Origin: a virus
Direction: 5' to 3' (one strand)
Length of the DNA: 48,749 nt
IMG/VR virus record: IMGVR_UViG_3300025133_009854
Span: 1 to 48,749 of that record
A model generated the notes under the pieces. The model worked only from the letters and a program-made list of their open reading frames with translations. It had not been told where the DNA came from and did not search any database. The position numbers and the translations under genes were made by a program. The stretch's first letter is position 1. Every line of letters starts with the position of its first letter. Positions 22,434 to 30,956 of this stretch are shown piece after piece.

Positions 22434-24683
22434 TTAATTGTCTAAAGTAAATACTTCCACCTCTTGAGTCCATGCGCGGCGATGGTGAGAAGATATCTCT
22501 TCAAGATCCCACTGCCCGAAATCAAAACCTGGAAGCAAAGCTGTTGTCATACGATATAAGAATGCCCCTGAACCGGGGTGATCAATCTCGGATTCGAGAT
22601 CATTCTGTGGGAAGTAGGGTAGTTTGAATTTAGTCAAGTGTCCTGGGACAAACACATGCCACTGGTTACCGGTGCTTGCTTCTGCAAGTGTAAACATATA
22701 CAGCGACGGCTGCGGGCTGATTGGTTGTGTTCTCCACTGCATCATGCGATTTCTTAAGAAGCTTCCTCGTGTTGGCTGATTCATGCTGGGAAACTGCATC
22801 ATCTGCCCTAGCATAACTCCTCCGCTTATATCGTCTGGTCCGGATCTAATAATTGCACTATACGGCTCATTATAACTGTAGCTTCCATGACAAGATAAAC
22901 CCCTGCTGCCCTCCCGACAAGTTTGACCTCGTTGACAGTCGGTATGCATACGACAAGAAACTACATTGTCATAGTCTGGATCCCAGGCTCTTGTATACGT
23001 TCCTGCATAAAACGTGAGCATTTGCCCCGGTACTGACGGTATGCTTTCAACTACGACATGCGTGCGGGCTGCTGTCTTGGTGCTCAAGTGATACACTCCC
23101 TCACCTCCAAAATCTAAGAAAGTAGAAACTTTGGAATGCGTTGGCCCTTCTCGGGTGCCGGCATAGAAAGGAGCTTCGGGCAATGTGATAACTGTAGAGT
23201 TTTCCAAGTCGTATTCTAAATTAATTACAATGTCGCTTACAGTCTCACCAAACACAGCATTAATTCCTCGTCGGATTCCCATTTGACGCACAGAGGTTAT
23301 CTCTTGAGTTCTAACATTTATTACTCCGGTAAAAGCAACCAGGGCGAACCTTCCTGGAATAGTGATGAAATCGAATGGCGCATTATCTTCAAAGATAGTA
23401 TCGTTGCCAAAGATGACAATGCAGTTTCCGCTTGAGAACCAAGTGCAGGGTCTTCCGCCTTGCGGAACAGGTTGCTCCCACGCAGTTGCCTTGGGTGTTT
23501 TTCTGCTAAAGATATTCTTCTGGGTGAGGTCGATGAATCCAAATGCACGCTCGTAAGGTCCGAGAGTGTTTGGATCGAATAGTGCCTTCGAGAATCCAGT
23601 GACCACACCTCTTATTCTAGGGAATACAACAGGAGGCTGGGAGGGTGGTGCGCCGGAAGAGGGGGGTGAAGGAAAAGAGCAGTTTAGGTAAACTGTAAGG
23701 TCTTCGGAAGGCACCTCAACATAAGTCTCTGTGTCACAATATCTTGCTGCAATAGTCACTGTTTGGGCGCCGTAGACGCTAGGGCCACTCAGCGTTGCTA
23801 GCCCAAGCTGGTTTGTCTTTTTAGCGTATCGGGGTTCTTGTTCTACGCCCAACCAAACCAAGGAGTCTGCCAGCGGTATTCTTTCCCCCTGAATTATTGT
23901 CAGGACTTTTACATTAAACGATCCCGACACATTGTTGCCATGCACACCGCCAGTAATGAAGGCTGGGTCATAATACTCAAACCCTCCTCGAATATCTGTA
24001 GTACTACCATTAGAATCTATAGAAACGTCTACATATCCTGTCAATCCTTGCGGAGTATAGACGTTCAAAGTGTTTTCATCTGGTGCATCCTCGACAATGC
24101 CGGGCATTCCACCAAACATAACTGAAGCTGTCTCGCTGCCAATACCCACAGAAACTAAAGTAACATATGTACCACCCGCAATTGATCCTCGGTTTGGGTG
24201 TACTTGCGGTGCATTCTCATCCACGTATTCAAAATCAGACGACGTTGATACTCCTAGGCTGTTCTGCACTCTAATCTCAGCAGGCCCTGGTGTACCCGGA
24301 GGTAATCGGAAAGTAATTACGCGCTGGTTTACGCTGAACACATCCTCAGCAGCTTGTCCTGACACTGTTACTGTGGTATCTGGCATGAACCCATAGCCCC
24401 GGAGTCGGACACGCGGGCCTCCCAAAACAGGACCGGTTGGTGGTGTGATCTCCTGGATATGCACTGCAGGACCAGAATCATAAGCTTGAGGTTGGCGGGA
24501 TGGACCTGCATCTCGAGGAGGTGGAGCAGAAGTTCTTCCTGCATCATACTTGAGATTAATTATGGGTCCCACGTCATGAGGCGGTGATTCTATTTGCTCA
24601 ATACACGCAGCTAAAAACCCTAGCAGAGCGATATTAAAAATCTGTAAAGTTAGCTTCTTCAAACTCGATCGCATTCTTCTCAT
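22434..24683 (-). CDS. Large IPT/TIG-domain surface lipoprotein
   Basis: 749 residues from the ATG at 24683 (AAGGA 8 bases upstream). Lipobox LAAC follows a signal, then an Asp/Ala/Gly/Pro linker (YDAGRTSAPPPRDAGP) typical of Myxococcota-type lipoproteins. Two IPT/TIG domains follow: about 75-155 (ITPPTGPVLGGPRVRLRGYG) and 160-240 (VHPNRGSIAGGTYVTLVS). Then a carboxypeptidase-regulatory-like segment and a long beta-rich C-terminal half with a Cys-rich piece (CRMHTDCQRGQTC). Probable adhesion or surface role; it reads like a host-derived gene. Could block or alter phage receptors. Confidence 0.82.
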   Translation of the reverse strand: MRRMRSSLKKLTLQIFNIALLGFLAACIEQIESPPHDVGPIINLKYDAGRTSAPPPRDAGPSRQPQAYDSGPAVHIQEITPPTGPVLGGPRVRLRGYGFMPDTTVTVSGQAAEDVFSVNQRVITFRLPPGTPGPAEIRVQNSLGVSTSSDFEYVDENAPQVHPNRGSIAGGTYVTLVSVGIGSETASVMFGGMPGIVEDAPDENTLNVYTPQGLTGYVDVSIDSNGSTTDIRGGFEYYDPAFITGGVHGNNVSGSFNVKVLTIIQGERIPLADSLVWLGVEQEPRYAKKTNQLGLATLSGPSVYGAQTVTIAARYCDTETYVEVPSEDLTVYLNCSFPSPPSSGAPPSQPPVVFPRIRGVVTGFSKALFDPNTLGPYERAFGFIDLTQKNIFSRKTPKATAWEQPVPQGGRPCTWFSSGNCIVIFGNDTIFEDNAPFDFITIPGRFALVAFTGVINVRTQEITSVRQMGIRRGINAVFGETVSDIVINLEYDLENSTVITLPEAPFYAGTREGPTHSKVSTFLDFGGEGVYHLSTKTAARTHVVVESIPSVPGQMLTFYAGTYTRAWDPDYDNVVSCRMHTDCQRGQTCREGSRGLSCHGSYSYNEPYSAIIRSGPDDISGGVMLGQMMQFPSMNQPTRGSFLRNRMMQWRTQPISPQPSLYMFTLAEASTGNQWHVFVPGHLTKFKLPYFPQNDLESEIDHPGSGAFLYRMTTALLPGFDFGQWDLEEISSHHRRAWTQEVEVFTLDN

Positions 24684-24795
24684 CGAGAACATCCTTAACC
24701 AAGCTCCTGATTATTTTAGGTAATCGATGCTTGAGTTCTAATTCTACTGCTTCTCGAATCATGTGTTCAATCTTAGGTGATAGAATAATTTTCAT
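24634..24795 (-). CDS. Small helical protein (53 aa)
   Basis: Below usual cut-offs. The ATG at 24795 has an AGGGGA site. The product is one long amphipathic stretch (HMIREAVELELKHRLPKIIR then SLVKDVLDEKN). Its last 50 bases overlap the start of the IPT lipoprotein gene and contain that gene's ribosome-binding site. No family recognised; could be a regulatory leader. Confidence 0.55.
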   Translation of the reverse strand: MKIILSPKIEHMIREAVELELKHRLPKIIRSLVKDVLDEKNAIEFEEANFTDF

Positions 24796-24869
24796 GTCAT
24801 TCCCCTGCTCTTTTCACACATAAGCCTGTTATTAGTTTATGCTACACTGGGATTTATCAAAAGCAAAGA

Positions 24870-25148
24870 TTACTTCTTTAGTTTTTTCTGCTTGCCGTGT
24901 GCGAGATATAAAATAACAGCATTGCCTACAAAATAAGACGTAACAACTGCGCCCAAGACGGCATCCTCAACGACTAACAGCGTGTAAAGAACTGATGCAA
25001 ATGCGCTCATCGTAAAGACGCAGTATGCCGGCACAGAAATTGCGTCAGCAGTTTCTGACTTGGCTACGGCTTTAACTTGATGAATAAACAGGAGTATTGC
25101 CAAAGCCTGTGTTGCAATATAAAAACAAGTAAGAAGCGTATCTATCAA
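24870..25148 (-). CDS. PQ-loop/SemiSWEET-like membrane protein, paralog
   Basis: 92 residues with three hydrophobic helices. Loop QVKAVAKSETADAISVPAY matches the one in the 10446-10742 product (TADAI-x-VPA identical). The TTG start overlaps the upstream stop (TTGA). Possible half-transporter; the substrate is unknown. Confidence 0.7.
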   Translation of the reverse strand: MIDTLLTCFYIATQALAILLFIHQVKAVAKSETADAISVPAYCVFTMSAFASVLYTLLVVEDAVLGAVVTSYFVGNAVILYLAHGKQKKLKK

Positions 25149-25609
25149 TTTACTAACTCCGCTCGAACTTTATATTTGATATCTGGGACCTTAGTAGTGA
25201 GATATCCTACAGACTTAAAGACATCGCCTTTGACCAAATGCGGTACTTCGACCGGAATACCTGAGCCTGTAATGGCGCGCCCGTAAACGAGAAGATCTCC
25301 GTCAGTAACCACGTATCGATCAGGCTGGAAGTCAACTCGATCGGTCTTATATCCAGTCTTGAATAGCTCGTCGTAAAGCTCTTGCCCGGACCAGTTAGAA
25401 GTAATCATGATCTTAACAGGTACTTCAGGATACCTTGCCACAGATCCCACGCGGACTTGTGGGATATTTGTGTTAGCATTCTTATAATCTACCCCAAGCT
25501 TGAACATTCGACCGAATCCGCCCAGTGTGGAAGCGAAGCGTCGAGTGCCGTATATAGAGAGTTGCTCACGAATTAGTTTTCGGAGTTTTTTCTCTTGGTC
25601 AGTGTTCAT
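25145..25609 (-). CDS. Hypothetical protein with variant N-terminal motif
   Basis: 154 residues. Residues 1-18 (MNTDQEKKLRKLIREQLSIY) resemble the L-x-x-I-I-x-E-E-L motif. The rest is beta-rich (VPVKIMITSNW, DRYVVTDGDLLVYGRAITGS, VPHLVKGDVF) with a GDLL and a KGD turn. It sits between the muramidase and a PQ-loop gene, overlapping both. Function unknown. Confidence 0.65.
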   Translation of the reverse strand: MNTDQEKKLRKLIREQLSIYGTRRFASTLGGFGRMFKLGVDYKNANTNIPQVRVGSVARYPEVPVKIMITSNWSGQELYDELFKTGYKTDRVDFQPDRYVVTDGDLLVYGRAITGSGIPVEVPHLVKGDVFKSVGYLTTKVPDIKYKVRAELVN

Positions 25610-27027
25610 ACTGTTGCAGTGTTAGAATAAGCGCTGTTATAAGCATTGATGTTTTTTGTAACGTGGGCAATATAGTCTGGATTTTTTTTACCGTAATATT
25701 TGCCGACCCACCCTGCTGTATTACCCGACTTCATTAATTTAGCAGCATCTGGATTTCTTGCAATCCAAGCCTTGAACGCTGTTTTAGAATGTTCTTCTGG
25801 ATTGACCCGCCACGCAGACATGAATTTCTTTGGGTCTCTGCCATAATCTTGAAGAGAAGATTCGCCTAAGACTTGATATAACCCCCAGGCTCCCCCAGAG
25901 ATTGCTGCTACTGGATCAACTTTGTAAGCCTTATTAAATTGCTTCTTCGCGTTGTCGCCGTAATAAGATTTTCCTGCCGGAAGTTTGCCGGGTATTTCAG
26001 AATGCTTTCTTGCGATGTGTGCATTCCATGCGAAGGCTTTGGGATTGCCTGCTGATTCCCTTTTCTCAATTGCATAGATCACTGCAGCTGGAACGCCTGT
26101 TGAGGCGGCAAGTTCTTGTGCTCGACCTGCAGATGTGTGACTTACATCGACTGCGGAAACCAGATCTCCGGTGGCGGCATCAATATCGCTGACTTTAATG
26201 AGTGTTTTTTCAATATTCTTTGGAATGTCAGCTGTCACAGCAGCTTTTATCTCTGCATCCTTCTCCAGAAATTTATCCCATGTTTCTGACGTTGTGGTTC
26301 CCGTAACTTTTATCTTATTATCTTTTTGAAACTTTTTAATAGCATCCTCAGTCTTTTGATCGAACATGCCGTCAACATCGACTTTATACCCAAGTGAATC
26401 TAGACCTTGCTCAAGAACTTTGATAACCTTTAAATAGATCGATGTTTGCCCAGAAGGGGTTTTAGCATACACGTCTCTTTTGGATGCAATCTCAGATTTT
26501 GCACCTGGCGATATCGCTTCCTGGATTGATTGCCGGGTTACTTCTTTTATTTTTGCTAAAGTTATTGGACCCTCAAGATCTTCAAGGCGATAGTAGACGT
26601 CTTCCAAGACCAGATTCTGGAATTGCTTTCTGACCTCGTATACGTCATCATTTTCTCTGTTCATCGCGAACCCCTTGATTAGAGATCCGGCGCGGGCATT
26701 AGCGTCATCTTCCAAGTATCCTCCGACATGTTGCATGGGATGCTCATCAAACTCACCCTTGTCATCTTGCTTGGCATGTACTAATTCATGTGCAATAGAT
26801 CGCAGAACATCAGGAACCGCACGATCCTTGCCGTAGATCTTAATGATCTTGTTGATCGGATCATAAAAAGCTGTAGTTTGTATTTCATGCGCGGCACGGT
26901 CATCAACAATGTAGATATCGTAGTCAGACTCAATGCCCAAACTCTTGCAGCAATGATCGACGAAAACCTGGACCAGAGCCTGCTTTGATTCTATTCGGGG
27001 AAGCTCCCCCTCGAGATACAAGGCCAT
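25606..27027 (-). CDS. Three-module wall hydrolase: HExxH domain, PG-binding, N-acetylmuramidase
   Basis: 473 residues. Module 1 (1-150) has HELVH at 80-84 in a zinc-protease-like context (LRSIAHELVHAKQDD, then DDANARAGSL). Module 2 (about 195-255) is PG_binding_1 (LEQGLDSLGYKVDVDGMFDQ). Module 3 (about 300-473) resembles N-acetylmuramidase/DUF3380: catalytic Glu near IEKRESAG, then GAWGLYQVLGESSLQDYG and a final YNSAYS. Combining a putative peptidase with a muramidase would cut two bond types. No signal peptide, so virion-borne or holin-dependent release. AGGAG precedes the ATG. Confidence 0.82.
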   Translation of the reverse strand: MALYLEGELPRIESKQALVQVFVDHCCKSLGIESDYDIYIVDDRAAHEIQTTAFYDPINKIIKIYGKDRAVPDVLRSIAHELVHAKQDDKGEFDEHPMQHVGGYLEDDANARAGSLIKGFAMNRENDDVYEVRKQFQNLVLEDVYYRLEDLEGPITLAKIKEVTRQSIQEAISPGAKSEIASKRDVYAKTPSGQTSIYLKVIKVLEQGLDSLGYKVDVDGMFDQKTEDAIKKFQKDNKIKVTGTTTSETWDKFLEKDAEIKAAVTADIPKNIEKTLIKVSDIDAATGDLVSAVDVSHTSAGRAQELAASTGVPAAVIYAIEKRESAGNPKAFAWNAHIARKHSEIPGKLPAGKSYYGDNAKKQFNKAYKVDPVAAISGGAWGLYQVLGESSLQDYGRDPKKFMSAWRVNPEEHSKTAFKAWIARNPDAAKLMKSGNTAGWVGKYYGKKNPDYIAHVTKNINAYNSAYSNTATV

Positions 27028-27078
27028 TTAAAATACTCCTAGGCGTACGTTATATATTTATGCACTCGGAAGAAGTTA

Positions 27079-27393
27079 TTACTCTTCAACCTGAACTAGG
27101 ACTATGCCTTTTTCAAATCCGCCCCGAGAGGTGCGCTTATTACATTTAACTTCGATGACATCCTCGATCTTGAGATCCAGCTTCTTTCGAAGGGAGTCAA
27201 CGACCTCCATCAGATCAGCCATTTCCTCTGGACAAGGATTCTCGAAAAGCTCTTCCATCTCTTCTAAGATCTTGAGTCTATAATACTCTTCGATCTCCTC
27301 AGATTTCATTTTCCGAGTCTTGCATGTTTTTCCCGCTTCCTTGATAATCATCGGGATCTTGTCGCGGACTAGCTTGTTATATTTTTTTATCAT
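27079..27393 (-). CDS. MazG-like / phosphoribosyl-ATP pyrophosphohydrolase-like protein
   Basis: 104 residues. YNKLVRDKIPMIIKEAG is the family opening, followed by KILEEMEELFENPCPEEMAD and LMEVVDSL with the E-E-x-x-E and D acidic residues that bind Mg in MazG-type folds. The family hydrolyses nucleotides or prunes alarmones; phage copies are common. Overlaps the next gene by 17 bases. Confidence 0.85.
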   Translation of the reverse strand: MIKKYNKLVRDKIPMIIKEAGKTCKTRKMKSEEIEEYYRLKILEEMEELFENPCPEEMADLMEVVDSLRKKLDLKIEDVIEVKCNKRTSRGGFEKGIVLVQVEE

Positions 27394-27574
27394 CTATTGG
27401 ATGCACTAACTCTGGTTCAATAAAATAGATTTCTCCATCTGACAGAATCTTGCAGCGTGTGTCTTCAAACGAATTGGGTGCTGCTGCAGGTTTACCTAGA
27501 AAGACTCCGAGAAATCGATAGTCAACGGGAAGATCGTCATCTTCAATCCAGACCATATCCCCTGGGATTATCAT
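27377..27574 (-). CDS. GDLV-family small protein (65 aa)
   Basis: MIIPGDMVWIEDDDLPVDYR, then FLGVFLGKP and CKILSDGEIYFIEPELVHPI. Family pattern with GDMV. TAATG overlap with the upstream stop. Confidence 0.75.
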   Translation of the reverse strand: MIIPGDMVWIEDDDLPVDYRFLGVFLGKPAAAPNSFEDTRCKILSDGEIYFIEPELVHPIDDKKI

Positions 27575-27801
27575 TACGCTTCTAATATATCAAGCATCTG
27601 TTCGATCGTGTTCGTGGAATCGACATTCTTAAGCCGAATCTTATAGATACTGAGCGCTGCTTTGAAAGCTTTAGTATCTAGGCGTGCCTTGAACTCTTCC
27701 ATCAATACCTTGCGATCTTCTCGGAGCGTATCAATCTCAGATTCAATAGTTGTCAAGCGACCCATGAACTCGCTTACTGCTTCTTTTAATTCATTCGACA
27801 T
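27574..27801 (-). CDS. DUF2312/GapR-like coiled-coil protein
   Basis: 75 residues. LKEAVSEFMGRLTTIESEID, then LREDRKVLMEEFKARLDTKA and FKAALSIYKIRLK match the helix-plus-K-A-x-K layout of DUF2312/GapR-like proteins, which bind AT-rich or overtwisted DNA. Phages often carry a shorter version like this one. DNA binding here is inferred. Confidence 0.65.
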   Translation of the reverse strand: MSNELKEAVSEFMGRLTTIESEIDTLREDRKVLMEEFKARLDTKAFKAALSIYKIRLKNVDSTNTIEQMLDILEA

Positions 27802-27803
27802 TT

Positions 27804-28028
27804 TTATTCCTTTCTAGAAATAATTTCAATTTTATTAGGTGTAGTGATAATCTTTTCACCACCGACTAGAACTTCGACCCAAAGCAAGTTCTCAAAGTCA
27901 ATATTTTGTGAAACCTCTAGGAGCATCCCAGATTTCCAGCAATGATCAAGCTCTCCTGTTGTTGTGTCTCTTTCAGATATCAAAACTTCAACAAGGTCGC
28001 CGGACGACGGAGATCGATGATTCTTCAC
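27804..28028 (-). CDS. GDLV-family small protein (74 aa, GTG start)
   Basis: MKNHRSPSSGDLVEVLISER, then CWKSGMLLEVSQN, LWVEVLVGGEKIITTPNKIE. GTGA overlap. Confidence 0.75.
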   Translation of the reverse strand: MKNHRSPSSGDLVEVLISERDTTTGELDHCWKSGMLLEVSQNIDFENLLWVEVLVGGEKIITTPNKIEIISRKE

Positions 28029-28396
28029 TTATTCTTACTCTCTCTGTCCTTGATCTTCTTCTCTTCTTTTTCTTTCATTTTCGTCAGCCTCTCGATATCT
28101 ACATGCGTATTAAATTTCTCTGTTGAGCCAACATCTTCCATAGCAAAAAGATCTCCTAGCTCAGCAGCAAGAAAACTATCTTTGTTCTTTTGTGAAATAT
28201 AAAGCATGGCTCGATGTGCAGAATGCATCCAAAAGGCATCGTCTAAGTCTTCCTTTTTAGCTGCCTCCCTGAACTTTTCTACTTCTTCTGCGATAACAGA
28301 AGTGATCTTGTCACACGACTTAAGAAGCTGGCGCTTGAGGCGGTTTGTCCGCACCTTATCTTCTTTTCCTGACTTTGCTATTACCTTAAAACCCAT
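28025..28396 (-). CDS. Hypothetical helical, Lys-rich protein (123 aa)
   Basis: Mostly helical: TNRLKRQLLKSCDKITSVIA, then EEVEKFREAAKKEDLDDAFW and a C-terminal Lys/Glu run (LTKMKEKEEKKIKDRESKNK). GGAG precedes the ATG. No family recognised. Confidence 0.65.
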   Translation of the reverse strand: MGFKVIAKSGKEDKVRTNRLKRQLLKSCDKITSVIAEEVEKFREAAKKEDLDDAFWMHSAHRAMLYISQKNKDSFLAAELGDLFAMEDVGSTEKFNTHVDIERLTKMKEKEEKKIKDRESKNK

Positions 28397-28414
28397 TTCT
28401 TTCTCCAGAGCTAT

Positions 28415-28717
28415 CTACAAAGATGTTCTTTCTTTGTCGGGCGGACTGTGCGGGTTCGCGCCTTCAGTATCTACTTCCTTGAAGTTTCCACCTTTTCTTT
28501 TAGGGATTCCGCCCTTAACTCGGGCAGTAGCAGTATTGTTTGCCTCTTCTAGACGCCGATTATTCACTGAACACCCTTGGCAGCGCTCTTTTTTATTGGG
28601 CTCTTTAGTCGTGGTCATTCCACACCCATTTAAACATTTGTATCTTGTGATTGAAATTAGCTGTCCGTCGATTTCAATCTTGTCTTTAAACTTTTTCCAT
28701 TTGCTTGCGTTTCTCAT
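28415..28717 (-). CDS. Small zinc-ribbon protein (100 aa)
   Basis: Residues 28-49 hold two Cys pairs (KCLNGCGMTTTKEPNKKERC then QGC): C-x3-C and C-x2-C, a likely zinc ribbon. The basic C-terminus (ARVKGGIPKRKGGNFKEV) suggests nucleic-acid binding. GGAG precedes the ATG. Could be a transcription or recombination accessory protein. Confidence 0.6.
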   Translation of the reverse strand: MRNASKWKKFKDKIEIDGQLISITRYKCLNGCGMTTTKEPNKKERCQGCSVNNRRLEEANNTATARVKGGIPKRKGGNFKEVDTEGANPHSPPDKERTSL

Positions 28718-28772
28718 TTTTCTCCGAGAATTAAGTTGTGTGAAATCTATATACCAAGATTTTAGAATTTGT

Positions 28773-28940
28773 TTATTTTAAACGTCCATTTTGAGACACA
28801 AGTCGGGCGCCCCAATCAACAAATAGGCCGATCATAGCTATGTTCGCAAGAACATCTATCTCTCTTCCCGGAAGAACTAAAGATGCTAGAATAATTCCAA
28901 TTCCCGCCAACCTTAAGTTATTTTTAGTGATCTCAGACAT
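28773..28940 (-). CDS. Small two-helix membrane protein (55 aa)
   Basis: From the ATG at 28940 (AGGGGA upstream): NNLRLAGIGIILASLVLPG, then VLANIAMIGLFVDWGARLV. Two hydrophobic segments, a holin-like size, but with no other holin feature. Located downstream of a transglycosylase lipoprotein. Confidence 0.6.
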   Translation of the reverse strand: MSEITKNNLRLAGIGIILASLVLPGREIDVLANIAMIGLFVDWGARLVSQNGRLK

Positions 28941-28941
28941 T

Positions 28942-29142
28942 TTATCCCCTTTTTGTCTCAACTAATCGATTAAGATACCAGAGCGCTTTCTCTAGATCTT
29001 GAACCTCGTTTCCTTTGTATGGAGACCGAAGAAGATACTTCAAAACATTTCCTTCGTGAAACCCTAGGCTCCACTCTTCGATTACGTCAAGAACTTCTAT
29101 CTTGCCTACATTGTAATGATTTGGGTGGTCGACTTTGTTCAT
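28942..29142 (-). CDS. DUF3310 phage protein
   Basis: 66 residues. VDHPNHYNVGKIEVLDVIEE, then EGNVLKYLLRSPYKG and DLEKALWYLNRLVE are the full DUF3310 signature, a family found mainly in phages and suspected to relate to nucleotide metabolism. Good support for a phage origin of this window. Confidence 0.93.
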   Translation of the reverse strand: MNKVDHPNHYNVGKIEVLDVIEEWSLGFHEGNVLKYLLRSPYKGNEVQDLEKALWYLNRLVETKRG

Positions 29143-29174
29143 CTACGCTTTATAACGCATAGGACGAAATTGTA

Positions 29175-29441
29175 TCAGATACAATCTGCAAGAAAGATCT
29201 CATCTTCATAAACCCAAATTATCTTTCCGCTAATCAATATCTTGTAGTCAAAAGATTTTCCGCCGTCGATCGGGGCGACATGAGACTGCGCTAATAAATG
29301 AGATCTCATTCCGATAATAACAGCAGGGCTGCTGCCGTGGTCGAGGCCAAACAAATCTAAAGAGTTGTCTCGAAGAGATTTTTTCAGCTTGATCAGATCA
29401 CCCACCTTAAACAGAGGGCTAGCGTTCAAATATCCACTCAT
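29175..29441 (-). CDS. GDLV-family protein (88 aa)
   Basis: LFKVGDLIKLKKSLRDNSLD, then SPAVIIGMRSHLL and DYKILISGKIIWVYEDEIFL. GDLI form. Overlaps the end of the upstream transglycosylase gene. Confidence 0.72.
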   Translation of the reverse strand: MSGYLNASPLFKVGDLIKLKKSLRDNSLDLFGLDHGSSPAVIIGMRSHLLAQSHVAPIDGGKSFDYKILISGKIIWVYEDEIFLADCI

Positions 29442-30030
29442 CGTAACGAGCTCGGATGAGGCGCATAATTCTGATTGAAGATTTCTGGTACTGCTCTATT
29501 ACATTTCTTGCTTTTGAAATCTTCCATCCTGGCCCCCCGTTGTAGCAAGCAAAAATATTATTTTTTTGGCAAGCCTTAAATCTATAGAAGTCACGCAATA
29601 TAAATACAGCATGTCGAGCATTTGTTCGGGGGTTCATGTTACTTTTTACGAATTCTTTTTTAGTTTTATATCCCAGCTTCTTATACCACCAGTGCGCATT
29701 AATCTGGAATAAGCCATAATCACCTGTGTGAGAAACAATGTTAGAATAAAACGAAGATTCTTTGAATGCTATAGTAAGCATCAGAACCTTGTCAAAATTC
29801 TCTTCTTTTGCAACGTCTAATATAACACTAACATTAGTAAGCTGCGTAGAATTCAGACGACCTAGAACTGACTTGGCATGAAAATATGTTATTTCTAGTT
29901 CGTCATTTTTCGGTGTCGTATATTGAATTACCGGGAATGTCTCACCTGCGTAGATTTCATGATCTCGTGCTGTTTCATCACTAGTGGTGCATGACGCAAG
30001 GAAAACTAGAATAGGAAGATACTTTTTCAA
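29419..30030 (-). CDS. SLT-type lytic transglycosylase lipoprotein
   Basis: 203 residues from the TTG at 30030, which has GAGGG 8 bases upstream and starts a signal peptide (KKYLPILVFLASC); an upstream TTG at 30045 is possible. Lipobox LASC. The catalytic domain has the Glu of AFKESSFYS, then GDYGLFQINAHWW and CYNGGPGW, as in Slt/MltE-type enzymes. It cleaves glycan strands from the membrane-anchored position. A lipoprotein form in a phage is unusual; it may be host-derived. Confidence 0.88.
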   Translation of the reverse strand: MKKYLPILVFLASCTTSDETARDHEIYAGETFPVIQYTTPKNDELEITYFHAKSVLGRLNSTQLTNVSVILDVAKEENFDKVLMLTIAFKESSFYSNIVSHTGDYGLFQINAHWWYKKLGYKTKKEFVKSNMNPRTNARHAVFILRDFYRFKACQKNNIFACYNGGPGWKISKARNVIEQYQKSSIRIMRLIRARYDEWIFER

Positions 30031-30091
30031 TGTTGTTGCCCTCAAGCTTTTTACTTTACTGTATTGTCTTTAAACTTAAAATGGTATTATC

Positions 30092-30889
30092 TTATCGCCT
30101 GTAGAAAATAAAGCACTTGCCTAAGATGCAGAACTCATATACATCCCGATCTTCTTTAAGCACGTCCTCAACTATCATTAAAATAGAGTCGTGAGGAGAT
30201 GCAATAGATAGATTTTCTAACTTCTCTACGCCGGCGTAAACTAATCCGACAATCTGCATAGAAGAATTTAAGATGGGTGAGCCAGAAGAACCTGGTCGTG
30301 TCGGTAGGGAATAAACTGATTCGTGTAAGCTTGGTCGCCCTGCGAAGAATCCCTCAAATAGGAGCACTGTCTCTCTGCCAAAATATCCGTATGGTGCTGC
30401 CATATTATAGATTCTTTCTCCTCTTGACGGCGGGAAATTGGCGATGTCTAGATATTCAATTTTGTCATTGTTAGCGGTAAGAACCTTCAATACACACAGG
30501 TCATTGTCTTTGTCAACTCTGATTACGTCTGCGGGCATGCGATTTAAATTTTCATCAACGATGGCGATGCTTGTACCAATAAGCTCTATTGTTGGCCCTG
30601 TTTTAAATTTTGGAATCGTAGGTTTCGCGCATGAATGTCCCGCTGTTAAGAAAAAACTGTAATCAGAATCTTTTCTACTTCTTGCAAAAAAAGAACCCGA
30701 AGACGTCGATGTCGACGTCTTGATCTTGCACTCCTTGCCCTGGCATATTTTTAGCAACATCGAGTGCCGGACCATGCCGAATGACTCAGTGGGCATGATA
30801 ATTCTATGCGGTGAAGCATAACAGCTGCTCAATAGAAGCAGAGGAAATAAAATAGCAACAGAAAGTACATTTTTTATGATTTTTTCCAT
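30092..30889 (-). CDS. Trypsin-like serine protease lipoprotein
   Basis: 265 residues from the ATG at 30889; a longer ORF to 30925 lacks a signal at its start. Signal and lipobox (FPLLLLSSC), then a trypsin-like domain: LTAGHSC (H85), DNDLCVLKV (D130) and RPGSSGSP (S202), with ordered spacing. No PDZ domain, so it is not a full DegP. Likely periplasmic and anchored. The gene is divergent from the plus-strand island across 67 bases. A second, distinct protease lipoprotein lies at 32984-33760. Confidence 0.9.
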   Translation of the reverse strand: MEKIIKNVLSVAILFPLLLLSSCYASPHRIIMPTESFGMVRHSMLLKICQGKECKIKTSTSTSSGSFFARSRKDSDYSFFLTAGHSCAKPTIPKFKTGPTIELIGTSIAIVDENLNRMPADVIRVDKDNDLCVLKVLTANNDKIEYLDIANFPPSRGERIYNMAAPYGYFGRETVLLFEGFFAGRPSLHESVYSLPTRPGSSGSPILNSSMQIVGLVYAGVEKLENLSIASPHDSILMIVEDVLKEDRDVYEFCILGKCFIFYRR

Positions 30890-30956
30890 ATTGATAAATA
30901 TGTAGGAACGCGCATACACACACAAAATATTGCGCTAAGTAGCCTCGGAGCATTTC

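Noticed and set aside
21613-22445. Plus-strand ORFs opposite the 21507-22391 gene
   Set aside because: Ser/Ala-rich shadows produced by acidic Ala/Glu codons on the minus strand.
28206-28781. Long plus-strand ORF (191 codons)
   Set aside because: Antisense to minus genes with clear starts, ribosome-binding sites and domain logic (zinc ribbon at 28415-28717); low-complexity Ser/Leu/Phe translation typical of shadow frames.
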